Shown here piece by piece: positions 1 to 5,963 of a DNA stretch of 5,963 bases. Origin of the DNA: an uncultured Bacteroidales bacterium (GTDB lineage Bacteria; Bacteroidota; Bacteroidia; Bacteroidales; UBA932). Each line of letters opens with the position of its first letter. Position 1 is the stretch's first letter. The stretch covers positions 1 through 5,963 of the forward strand of contig CABQAB010000125.1 of NCBI GenBank assembly GCA_902461985.1, written 5' to 3'. The notes beneath the pieces were generated by a model. The model did no database searches. It was not told the origin of the DNA and saw only the letters and a program-made list of their open reading frames with translations. The position numbers and the translations under genes were made by a program.

Positions 1-525
1 CACGCCTTTCCCCATCGATTTGTCTATTTCGGCAAATGACCAGTAGCGTCCTTCAGAGATTTCTTCTGAATCGGGAGTGAGCACGAAAGAACCCACTGCA
101 GCAAAAATGGCCACGAGTTCGTTCTCGGATTCGGATTCAAAGACATAATTGCCGATATAGACCGGGTTGAAACGTGTGAGTTTCAATTCTTCATGACTCT
201 CACGCATCAGAGCCTCTACAAGAGTTTCTCCGTAATCCACATGTCCTCCGGCCGAACAGTCCCATAGACCCGGCATGACGGTCTTTTCCGTGGAACGTTT
301 CTGAAGATAAAGCCTTGCTAGTCTGTCTATTATGAACAGATGGACCACGGGATGGAGCAGTCTGCCGTCATTGTGGCAATAAGACCTTGATACCCGGCCT
401 ACGACAAGTCCTGACTGTTCGACGACAGGCAGGAATTCTCCTTCTTCGAACTGTTCGCCGGGATTGTTTGCATTGATGCCGGGGATGAGCGGTGCCGGCT
501 CCACCGGATAAATCAGTTCAAACAT
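1..525 (-). CDS. Nudix hydrolase, IDI-like type (3' end cut by window edge)
   Basis: This is a Nudix-fold hydrolase, a soluble enzyme family that typically cleaves nucleoside diphosphates linked to another moiety using a metal bound by the Nudix box. I translated it from the ATG at 523-525, and the frame stays open through 175 codons to the left edge. The Nudix box lies at residues 94-116 (178-246), with G94, E100, R108, E109, E112 and E113 in the GX5EX7REUXEE spacing. The glycine that normally follows is a lysine (K115), and the hydrophobic position after RE is Ser110. The long N-terminal lead-in, with a strand-rich SGLVVGRVSR segment and an HPVVHLFI strand, resembles the isopentenyl-diphosphate-isomerase-like/YfcD group, but the substrate cannot be told. 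It is probably nearly complete, since related proteins are about 170-185 residues. It starts 3 bases after the stop of the HU-domain gene, which suggests translational coupling. Confidence 0.9.
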   Translation of the reverse strand, partial: MFELIYPVEPAPLIPGINANNPGEQFEEGEFLPVVEQSGLVVGRVSRSYCHNDGRLLHPVVHLFIIDRLARLYLQKRSTEKTVMPGLWDCSAGGHVDYGETLVEALMRESHEELKLTRFNPVYIGNYVFESESENELVAIFAAVGSFVLTPDSEEISEGRYWSFAEIDKSMGKGV

Positions 526-528
526 TCC

Positions 529-1305
529 TCAGAGTTTCCAGTTTATAATCTGCAGTTCTTCAGCAGTGTAGAGCAGGCTGTCCACGAAATCAGGAGCAAT
601 CCGGGAGATGATTATGAACCCTCCGACAACGAGTGCCGCAAAAGCGAGAAGAACAGCGGCGGTGATGCCGGCGGCCCGCCATGGGTTGCGGCGGGTGATG
701 ACGTTCTGCCCGCCGGAAGTCTCCGCAGTTGCACCGGAGGTTTCCGCAGTCGCACCCGCCGGAGTTTCTGCGGATGTTTCCTCAGTCGTGCCCGTCTTTG
801 GTTCGGCGGTTGGTTCAGCAACTGGAGCGGATAGTATATCTTCGAGATGTCCGGCTGTGCGTGCGAGGTCCTCGCGTGTTTCCTTGCGTGTCTTGAGCGA
901 CAGCGGTTCCAGACCGAAGCCCTCAGGATATATGTCCAGATCTTCATCTGCAACAAAAAACACATTGTTCTCACGCGTAGCCCTCAGACGTCCGAGACCT
1001 GGGAAAACCACGTTCTTCTTCGCAAACAGTATTCCCCTCAGCTCCGAAAGGAACTCCCCTATTTCCCTTTTCGCGCTATCCCCGTCCATATCGGCGGAAG
1101 AAGAGTACAAATCCACAAGCAGACTGTCATCGGCAGCCTGACTGCGGAAAGACAGCCGGCGGTAAGGGGGATTGATGGTATAGCCCCTGTCAGTAAATGT
1201 GGCAGGCACCATCTCGGCTACGAAAGCCCCTAAGCCCGGAAGCGCGACCTTGTCATTTTCCAGGATAAGGGCATAGACCATTTGCGATAGAAGATCAATA
1301 TTCAT
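529..1305 (-). CDS. HU-CCDC81 domain membrane protein (no SPOR domain)
   Basis: This 258-residue protein has two HU-CCDC81-like modules. The first spans about residues 1-68 and contains a PGLGAF turn (23-28) and an RRLSF strand. The second spans about 78-138, with a PGLGRL turn (102-107), an NNVFF strand and an FGL motif near 130. A basic/acidic helix follows (138-160), then a Pro/Thr/Ala/Glu-rich linker (161-200), one hydrophobic segment (about 211-234) and a short 24-residue tail. In Bacteroidota this family usually ends in a peptidoglycan-binding SPOR domain beyond the membrane span; none is present here. With R205, R206 and R210 just before the hydrophobic stretch, the HU part is inferred to be cytoplasmic. 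The molecular role of the family is not well defined; binding to nucleic acid or the cell envelope is conjecture. It lies 27 bases after sppA, and no Shine-Dalgarno sequence precedes its ATG. Confidence 0.82.
   Translation of the reverse strand: MNIDLLSQMVYALILENDKVALPGLGAFVAEMVPATFTDRGYTINPPYRRLSFRSQAADDSLLVDLYSSSADMDGDSAKREIGEFLSELRGILFAKKNVVFPGLGRLRATRENNVFFVADEDLDIYPEGFGLEPLSLKTRKETREDLARTAGHLEDILSAPVAEPTAEPKTGTTEETSAETPAGATAETSGATAETSGGQNVITRRNPWRAAGITAAVLLAFAALVVGGFIIISRIAPDFVDSLLYTAEELQIINWKL
713..754 (-). repeat. Two 21-bp tandem repeats in the HU-protein linker
   Basis: Two adjacent 21-base units (713-733 and 734-754) differ at only three positions. They encode the repeated peptide ATAETSG in the linker of the HU-CCDC81 protein. 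A degenerate third copy continues from 759 (ccggagtttctgcgg). The unit length is a multiple of three, so gain or loss of copies would keep the reading frame. Confidence 0.75.
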
Positions 1306-1332
1306 AAAGACTGCACGCCCCGATGGCTGACA

Positions 1333-3114
1333 TTATTTTATCATATATTCATACGGCATTCTGGCATAGACCTTTCCAGCCGCCTCTGCATCGATTCCCG
1401 AAAAGGCCTTTTCGACAGCCTCAAACGGCGTTCCGGCAAATACCAGCGGTTTTCTGCTGCCCTGGATACTTGCAAGCAGGCTTTCCCACGGAGTCATCAC
1501 AGCCGGATAGGAAGTGACATAGAAGCCGTCAAGTCCGATGCTGCCGTCCACTTCTGAAGCAGCCTTCGCCAAAGCGTCTTCAAGTCCGCCGATTTCATCT
1601 ACAAGACCGATTTTCATGGCGTCCGCGCCTGTCCACACCCGGCCCTGGGCGATTGAATCCACATAAGTCTTCCTCAAATCCCTGCCTTCGGCAACCAAAG
1701 AAGTGAATTCGTCATAGATATGCTCTACGCTTGACTGGAGATATGCAGTCTCTGCCGCATCTAAAGGACGGGAAGCGGAATACATGTCGCTGTGCCTGTT
1801 GGAATTGACGTTCGCCGTACCGATATGGGCTATATTCCTGTAAGTCTTGCTGAAATCAGGAATCATGCTGAAGACCCCTATTGATCCTGTCAGAGTCGTA
1901 GCGTCGGAATATACATAATCGCAGCCTGCTGAAATCCAGTATCCTCCGGAAGCGGCATAATTGCCATAGGAAGCAATCACAGGCTTGGTTTCCTTCAGCA
2001 AAGCTATTTCCTTGCGTATCTTGTCTGATGCCAGGACGCTTCCTCCCGGAGAATTGACTCTGAGAACCACAGCCTTGACGAGGTCATTCTCCCTTACGGA
2101 AGCTATTGTCTCGGCAAATGAGTCTCCCGCCACTACGGACGACTCTTCCGAGACTCCGTCGACGATTTCACCGTCAGCATAGATAACTGCAATCTGGTCA
2201 GTCTTGAACGGCTGCACAGCCGTATGGGCAACGGTATAATCAGCGAAAGGAATGAAAGTCACGTCATTGAAATCCTCTGTCATATACAGGGCTGCCAGTT
2301 TGTCCTTCCGCTGTTCACGGGTCAGCAGCTCGTCAGCGAGCCCGTTTTCCAGGAAATCTTCCGGCTCCACAAGTTCGAGATTGTCCACCATCCGGTTCAA
2401 GGCATCCACTGAAACATTCCTCGATGCAGCCATCTCCTCTGCCCAGCTGTTCCAGATTGAACTCACCATGGCATGGGTCTGTTCATAATTCTCTTTGCTG
2501 ATCTGGTTCTTTATATACATTTCTCCGGCTGATTTGTATTTGCCGTGACGAATCAGCTGCATATTCACCCCAAGTTTGTCAAGCAGGTCCTTAAGAAAGA
2601 ACATCTGGGAGGAAATGCCGATGAGACTGTTCATACCTCCCTTGCTTGCAGTCATATACACCTTGTCGGCTGCACTCGCGAGATAATAGCTCGCATTTGA
2701 CGGGTTCTCGACAAACGCCACAACCGCTTTCCCGCTCTGGCGGAATCTCACAATCGCCTTGCGGAATTCCTCTATTTCGGCGATTCCTGCGGAAACTCCG
2801 TCCGGTCGCATATACAAATACTTGATTCCGGGGTCCTCGGCAGCCATTCTCACTGCCGTAAGGGCGTTCAGAAGACTGAGGCTCTGACGCATACTGCCCT
2901 TCATAAGAGCATTGACGTCCATCGGATTCTCTCTTTCAGATATCGTGAAATCAGCCATGTTCATATACAGGACACCCTCTTTCGCGACTACGGGAGTGGA
3001 AGAGGACAACGCAGCCATGGACCCGATTACGCTGAACATCAGCACCACCCACACCACAGAAAACAGGAGCATACCGGCCAGTACGGCGAGCAGCATTTTG
3101 ACGAAATCTTTCAT
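1333..3114 (-). CDS. sppA: Signal peptide peptidase SppA, 67K type
   Basis: This is a membrane-anchored serine protease of family S49 that degrades signal peptides left in the membrane after protein export. At 593 residues it is the long, two-domain form. A single N-terminal membrane segment lies at about residues 7-30. The first S49-like domain (about 50-260) supplies the catalytic lysine, K194 in GKYKSAGE. The second (about 305-520) supplies the nucleophile, S389 in YAASGGYW, preceded by the NSPGGS oxyanion-region motif (354-359) and followed by TLTGSIGVF (407-415). The first domain has SYYLASAADKVYM where the second has the active serine motif, as usual for this form. Both catalytic residues are present and the length is normal, so the enzyme should be active. 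The ATG at 3112-3114 lies 12 bases after the corA stop, with an A-rich region and no Shine-Dalgarno sequence. Confidence 0.97.
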   Translation of the reverse strand: MKDFVKMLLAVLAGMLLFSVVWVVLMFSVIGSMAALSSSTPVVAKEGVLYMNMADFTISERENPMDVNALMKGSMRQSLSLLNALTAVRMAAEDPGIKYLYMRPDGVSAGIAEIEEFRKAIVRFRQSGKAVVAFVENPSNASYYLASAADKVYMTASKGGMNSLIGISSQMFFLKDLLDKLGVNMQLIRHGKYKSAGEMYIKNQISKENYEQTHAMVSSIWNSWAEEMAASRNVSVDALNRMVDNLELVEPEDFLENGLADELLTREQRKDKLAALYMTEDFNDVTFIPFADYTVAHTAVQPFKTDQIAVIYADGEIVDGVSEESSVVAGDSFAETIASVRENDLVKAVVLRVNSPGGSVLASDKIRKEIALLKETKPVIASYGNYAASGGYWISAGCDYVYSDATTLTGSIGVFSMIPDFSKTYRNIAHIGTANVNSNRHSDMYSASRPLDAAETAYLQSSVEHIYDEFTSLVAEGRDLRKTYVDSIAQGRVWTGADAMKIGLVDEIGGLEDALAKAASEVDGSIGLDGFYVTSYPAVMTPWESLLASIQGSRKPLVFAGTPFEAVEKAFSGIDAEAAGKVYARMPYEYMIK

Positions 3115-3126
3115 TATTGCTTGATT

Positions 3127-4080
3127 TTATAACATCTTTTTGCGTTTGAGGACAAGGAACACGATGACTATGGATATAATCATCATGGAAATGACAATCA
3201 CCCAGTTCCAGAAACTGTCGCCGGGGATTATCGGCAGGCGGACGTTCATGCCGTAGAATGAGGCGATGAGCGTCGGGGGCATCAGGAGGAGCGATATGAG
3301 GGTGAATACCTTCATTATCTTGTTCTGGTCGAGGTTGATGATACCGAGGACGGTGTTCTGGAGATACTCCATACGCTCGAAACTGAAATTGGTGTGGTTC
3401 ACAAGGGAGGAAATGTCCTTGAGCATCACGTTGAGCTTGTTCTGGATAGGTTTCGGACACTTGGAGGATTTGAGTATGCTGGAAATCACGCGCTGCTTGT
3501 CCACGATGTTCTCACGGAGGAGCATGGTGTTTTCCTGCAGCTGGTTGATGTCCAGCAGGAACTCCTCGTTGATATCCTCACCTAAGCCGACCTTGCGGCT
3601 GAACTGTGCGATTTCCTTTGAAACCAGCTCGATCATGTCGGCGTCAGAGTCGATACGCTGTTCTAAAATACTGCTGAAAACCACGAATCCGTTGGCGTAC
3701 ATCTTTGGAAACACCATGAGCCTGCGCTGGAGTTCGGTAAAACTGCGCAGCTGCACTTCCCTCAACGTGGTAAGTGTGGTACCCTTCAGAATAAAAGACA
3801 CCGTCTCCATCAGATATTCCTCAGGACCGGGAATCACGAAGTTCGTATTGGCGAAAATGGCATCTTCGGTCTCGGAGAAACGGGACGAGGATTCGATTTC
3901 CTCGGCTGTGGCGCGGCTCTGTATGGCTGTGCCCAGGAAAGCCTCGACCGCCCGCTTCTCCTCACCCGTAGGAGTGAGAAGGTCAATCCATATAACGTCC
4001 TGAAGATTGATTGAAGTCAAATCAGTCTCTGACTTCGAGACGGTCATCTGTCCGTTCACCCTGTAGAAGATTTCGACCAT
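3127..4080 (-). CDS. corA: CorA-family magnesium/divalent cation transporter
   Basis: This is a pentameric inner-membrane channel of the CorA type, which takes up Mg2+ (in some members Co2+ or Ni2+) down the electrical gradient. It has a cytoplasmic N-terminal domain of mixed strands and helices (1-150), a long stalk helix (about 165-255), then two membrane segments (about 256-275 and 291-311) and a basic end, KRKK. The signature GMN is at residues 277-279, preceded by the MPPTLIASFY segment typical of the first membrane helix. The loop after GMN (RLPIIPGDSFW) lacks the acidic MPEL sequence of the E. coli protein. I prefer the ATG at 4078-4080, preceded by AGGAAGG (4083-4089), because it gives 317 residues, almost the E. 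coli length. A GTG at 4117-4119 would add 13 basic residues not expected in the family. It is the first gene of the probable operon. Confidence 0.95.
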   Translation of the reverse strand: MVEIFYRVNGQMTVSKSETDLTSINLQDVIWIDLLTPTGEEKRAVEAFLGTAIQSRATAEEIESSSRFSETEDAIFANTNFVIPGPEEYLMETVSFILKGTTLTTLREVQLRSFTELQRRLMVFPKMYANGFVVFSSILEQRIDSDADMIELVSKEIAQFSRKVGLGEDINEEFLLDINQLQENTMLLRENIVDKQRVISSILKSSKCPKPIQNKLNVMLKDISSLVNHTNFSFERMEYLQNTVLGIINLDQNKIMKVFTLISLLLMPPTLIASFYGMNVRLPIIPGDSFWNWVIVISMMIISIVIVFLVLKRKKML

Positions 4081-4096
4081 AGCCTTCCTGTTTTTG

Positions 4097-4110
4097 CTCC
4101 GCTTCCGGAG
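4097..4110 (-). promoter_or_regulatory. Small hairpin in the corA leader
   Basis: On the minus strand, CTCCG-GAAG-CGGAG forms a perfect five-pair stem with a four-base loop, ending 16 bases before the preferred corA ATG and just upstream of the AGGAAGG ribosome-binding sequence. It is not followed by a T run, so it is not an intrinsic terminator. It might affect ribosome access, but a stem this short could be chance. Confidence 0.3.
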
Positions 4111-4169
4111 GGGTTGCACTTGCCTCTGACGCCTCCTTCGACAATAAAGGACGCGTTTGAATTACATCC

Positions 4170-4192
4170 TGCAAATATAAGCTTTATTTGCA
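4170..4192. repeat. Inverted repeat TGCAAATA-N7-TATTTGCA over the corA promoter
   Basis: Two perfect 8-base arms (4170-4177 and 4185-4192) flank a 7-base spacer that itself contains the palindrome AAGCTT. The repeat covers the whole -7 box of the predicted corA promoter and lies between the promoter and the start of the leader. Its position and two-fold symmetry fit a binding site for a dimeric repressor, but no regulator is encoded in the window and AT-rich promoters can produce such symmetry by chance. Confidence 0.45.
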
Positions 4193-4201
4193 AAAAGGCA
4201 A
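4172..4201 (-). promoter_or_regulatory. Predicted Bacteroidota-type promoter for the corA operon
   Basis: Read on the minus strand, TATATTTG (4172-4179) matches the Bacteroidota -7 consensus TAnnTTTG exactly. A TTG (4199-4201) lies 19 bases upstream, where the -33 element is expected. Transcription would start near 4165, giving a leader of about 85 bases before the corA ATG at 4080. The rest of the 4120-4260 gap shows no open reading frame of note and no clear terminator for the upstream gene: a weak GCGCA/TGTGC hairpin near 4219-4232 is not followed by T residues on the minus strand. Confidence 0.7.
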
Positions 4202-4260
4202 GCACTTATTTTTACTTCCGCACAGACTTGCGCATGGGAGAACTGAATGAACCGCAGCAT

Positions 4261-4524
4261 TTACAATTCACTTGCCGGGACATTCATCCGCTCTGCTGCC
4301 TGGACGGCGCAGTTGATGCCGTCGAGGGCGGAGGAGACTATGCCTCCGGCGTATCCGGCACCTTCACCGCAGGGGTACAGGCCGGGGAGGTCAGGGTGGT
4401 CGAGGGTGGAAGGGTCGCGCGGGATGCGGACAGGGCTGGAAGTGCGGGACTCTACACCCAAAATGAGGGCGTCATTGGTGTAATAGCCTCTCATTCTGTT
4501 GCCTATGGCGGGAAATAGAACCAT
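4261..4524 (-). CDS. C-terminal fragment of the FAD-dependent dehydrogenase (out of frame)
   Basis: This 87-codon frame holds the missing end of the neighbouring dehydrogenase. It contains GVESRTSSPVRI (23-34) and PCGEGAGYAGGI (51-62), both strongly conserved at the C-terminus of COG2509-type flavoproteins; the second closes over the FAD. It overlaps the upstream reading frame by 22 bases and lies in the -1 frame relative to it. The ATG at 4522-4524 has no Shine-Dalgarno sequence, and an isolated peptide of this kind would not be expected to fold alone. I therefore read it as part of one gene rather than an independent one. If translated at all, it would be by reinitiation or by ribosomal frameshifting at 4509-4515. 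It ends at the TAA at 4261-4263. Confidence 0.8.
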   Translation of the reverse strand: MVLFPAIGNRMRGYYTNDALILGVESRTSSPVRIPRDPSTLDHPDLPGLYPCGEGAGYAGGIVSSALDGINCAVQAAERMNVPASEL

Positions 4525-4527
4525 ATT
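4503..4527 (-). other. Frame break with slippery heptamer T TTC CCG
   Basis: The dehydrogenase gene changes frame here; the intact gene would span 4261-5939. The minus strand contains T TTC CCG (4509-4515) in the incoming frame, a heptamer of the X XXY YYZ form, two codons before the TAG stop. A -1 slip there would join both parts into a 559-residue protein. Alternatively, removing 14 bases (4513-4526, or 4514-4527) restores the frame and gives LKYALPAIGNRMRGY, which fits the family pattern as I remember it (L-x-x-ALP-x-x-x-x-KMRGY). A small insertion or an assembly error is therefore at least as likely as programmed frameshifting. Confidence 0.65.
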
Positions 4528-5939
4528 AGGGCATATTTCAGACGGAGCCTGACGTTCTCGGGGAGTAGTTCGTGAAGCGGAGCGGAAATCACTCCTGGAT
4601 GATAGGATGAAGCCGGAAGATTAGGCGAAAGTATGCCACGGCAGAAATCCATCATCCTCTGCCCCGGTGCAGCTGCCGGATTTGAAGGAGTATGTGCCTG
4701 CACCCAGTTCCAGAGTTTCCTTTCCACGTCCATCTGGAAGTGCATGAGAGAGAGCGGACCGTACTTTTCCGCATATTCTGGTTCGACGTCTTCAGGCTCC
4801 ACGCTCACCACGACTCCGGAATTCGCCCACTTCGAATTCCGGGCGGAGTTGGACATGCCGTTCAGCACCGTTTCGCCCTCGGAGGTTGCCGAAGGAACCA
4901 GTATGCCTCCGGGACACATGCAGAACGAGAACACGCCCCTGCCCTCAATCTGCTGCACGAAAGAATATTCCGCAGCGGGCATGAAAGGCTGGTACTTGCC
5001 ATGATACTGGATGCGGTTGATCAACGACTGGGGATGCTCGACCCTCACTCCGAGAGCGAAACCTTTGGCCTCCAAAGTCCAGCCCCTGGACGAGAACAAT
5101 TCATATATGTCCCTTGCAGAATGACCCGTGGCAAGGATTACGGCAGAGGCCCTGTATTCGGAGACCGGTGAGGCGGCAGTTTCCGGTGAAGCATTTCCCT
5201 CAGGGCCCTTTTCAACCGCAGCGGATGCAGGCCTGCCGTTTCCCGGATTGACGGTGCGGACTATATATTCCCCCGTATCAATTCTCTGTATATCAACTAC
5301 CTTAGAATCGAAATGATATTCGCCGCCATGTCCGCAGACACATTTGCGTATGTTTTCCACGATTTGCGGAAGGCGGTCACTGCCTATGTGCGGATGAGCG
5401 TCCACTAAGATATCCTCCGACGCTCCGAAAAGCACCAGCTGGTGCAATACTTCGCGAATATCCCCCCTCTTGTTGGAACGGGTGTAGAGTTTGCCGTCGG
5501 AAAAAGTCCCGGCACCGCCCTCACCGAAGCAATAGTTGGAATCCGGATTGACTATGCCCTTGTCCGAAAGGGCCGCCACATCGAATTTACGCGCATGGAC
5601 ATCCTTTCCTCGCTCCAGAACGATTGGCTTCAGTCCCAAGGTGAGCAGTTTCAGCGCCGCGAACATACCTGCCGGACCGGCTCCCACAACGATGACAGGC
5701 TTAGAATTACTGACGTCCGCATATTCCGGCAGGACATAATCCTCAATGCTCTCGCCAGCCTTGCAGACCTGGTAGCGCAAACGGTACAGCACATCCGTAC
5801 GCGCATCCACCGAACGCCTCACCAAACGACATTCCCCCACGGCACGCGGTGAAATCCCGAGGGCCTTGGCAGCAGCTGCAGTCAGTTCATTTTCAGGCAG
5901 TTCCCGCCCGATCTTGCATGTCAGTTCAATCTCCTTCAT
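4503..5939 (-). CDS. FAD-dependent dehydrogenase, COG2509 type, lacking its C-terminus
   Basis: This is the main part (478 residues) of a flavin-dependent oxidoreductase of a widespread family whose substrate is not established. An N-terminal alpha/beta domain (1-75) precedes the dinucleotide-binding motif VVGAGPAGMFAALKL, with its GxGxxG at 86-91 and an acidic residue at E109 for the FAD ribose. It then shows NYCFGEGGAGTFSDGKL (135-151), HPHIGSD (182-188), ILATGHSARD (268-277), ALGVRVEHP (295-303) and a CPGG motif (342-345). Residues 231-262 are a low-complexity Ala/Pro/Glu/Ser insert. The frame ends at a TAG (4503-4505) just before two conserved C-terminal motifs, which continue in the -1 frame. 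I chose the ATG at 5937-5939; a TTG two codons earlier (5943-5945) is less likely. As read, the product should not complete its FAD site. Confidence 0.88.
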   Translation of the reverse strand: MKEIELTCKIGRELPENELTAAAAKALGISPRAVGECRLVRRSVDARTDVLYRLRYQVCKAGESIEDYVLPEYADVSNSKPVIVVGAGPAGMFAALKLLTLGLKPIVLERGKDVHARKFDVAALSDKGIVNPDSNYCFGEGGAGTFSDGKLYTRSNKRGDIREVLHQLVLFGASEDILVDAHPHIGSDRLPQIVENIRKCVCGHGGEYHFDSKVVDIQRIDTGEYIVRTVNPGNGRPASAAVEKGPEGNASPETAASPVSEYRASAVILATGHSARDIYELFSSRGWTLEAKGFALGVRVEHPQSLINRIQYHGKYQPFMPAAEYSFVQQIEGRGVFSFCMCPGGILVPSATSEGETVLNGMSNSARNSKWANSGVVVSVEPEDVEPEYAEKYGPLSLMHFQMDVERKLWNWVQAHTPSNPAAAPGQRMMDFCRGILSPNLPASSYHPGVISAPLHELLPENVRLRLKYALIWFYFPP

Positions 5940-5963
5940 ATTCAATCTTTCAATCCCACTTTT

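Noticed and set aside
608..1141. 177-codon open frame on the plus strand
   Set aside because: It is antisense to the HU-CCDC81 gene; its repeats simply mirror the linker repeats, and no family is recognisable.
2951..3460. 169-codon minus-strand frame overlapping the corA-sppA junction
   Set aside because: It runs out of frame through two well-supported genes and its His/Pro/Arg-rich translation matches nothing recognisable.
3266..4003. 245-codon open frame on the plus strand
   Set aside because: It is fully antisense to corA, shows no recognisable domain and has a Ser/Arg-rich composition typical of the reverse complement of a real gene.
4219..4234. Possible intrinsic terminator after the dehydrogenase gene
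   Set aside because: The GCGCA/TGTGC stem is short, includes a G-U pair and is followed by A-rich rather than T-rich sequence on the minus strand.
4455..4480. Hairpin as frameshift-stimulating structure
   Set aside because: The stem is bulged and begins about 28 bases after the heptamer, too far from the 5-9 base spacing usual for such signals.
4114..4518. 134-codon plus-strand frame over the corA promoter gap
   Set aside because: Most of it is antisense to the dehydrogenase C-terminal part, and it offers no domain, promoter or ribosome-binding support.

Overview
This window looks like chromosomal DNA of a Bacteroidota bacterium, probably order Bacteroidales. The lineage call rests on three things. 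There is a membrane protein with two HU-CCDC81-type modules, an architecture known mainly from this phylum. A promoter of the TTG-N19-TAnnTTTG type lies upstream of corA. Several genes start without a recognisable Shine-Dalgarno sequence. No genus can be named from the sequence alone.

All genes lie on the minus strand, so they read from right to left. At the right (4261-5939) is a gene for an FAD-dependent dehydrogenase of the COG2509 type. Its reading frame is broken close to the 3' end, so the last ~80 residues, which carry two highly conserved motifs, sit in the -1 frame. Next is a ~180-base gap (4081-4260) holding a good Bacteroidota promoter with an inverted repeat over its -7 box, and a short leader. 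After that comes a tight four-gene run: corA-type Mg2+/divalent cation channel (3127-4080), sppA signal peptide peptidase (1333-3114), an HU-CCDC81 membrane protein (529-1305), and a Nudix hydrolase that runs off the left edge (1-525). The gaps between these four genes are 12, 27 and 3 bases, so they are probably one operon driven from the 4172-4201 promoter.

Three of the four operon products are predicted to act at or in the inner membrane: an ion channel, an intramembrane/periplasmic-face protease, and a single-pass protein with an N-terminal HU-like cytoplasmic region. The Nudix enzyme is expected to be soluble. The functional link between them is not obvious from sequence.

The window is mostly ordinary housekeeping DNA. 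There are no tRNA or rRNA genes, CRISPR arrays or insertion sequences. The point most worth a second look is the reading-frame break in the dehydrogenase gene. It coincides with both a surplus of about 14 bases relative to the family pattern and a textbook-type T TTC CCG slippery heptamer.
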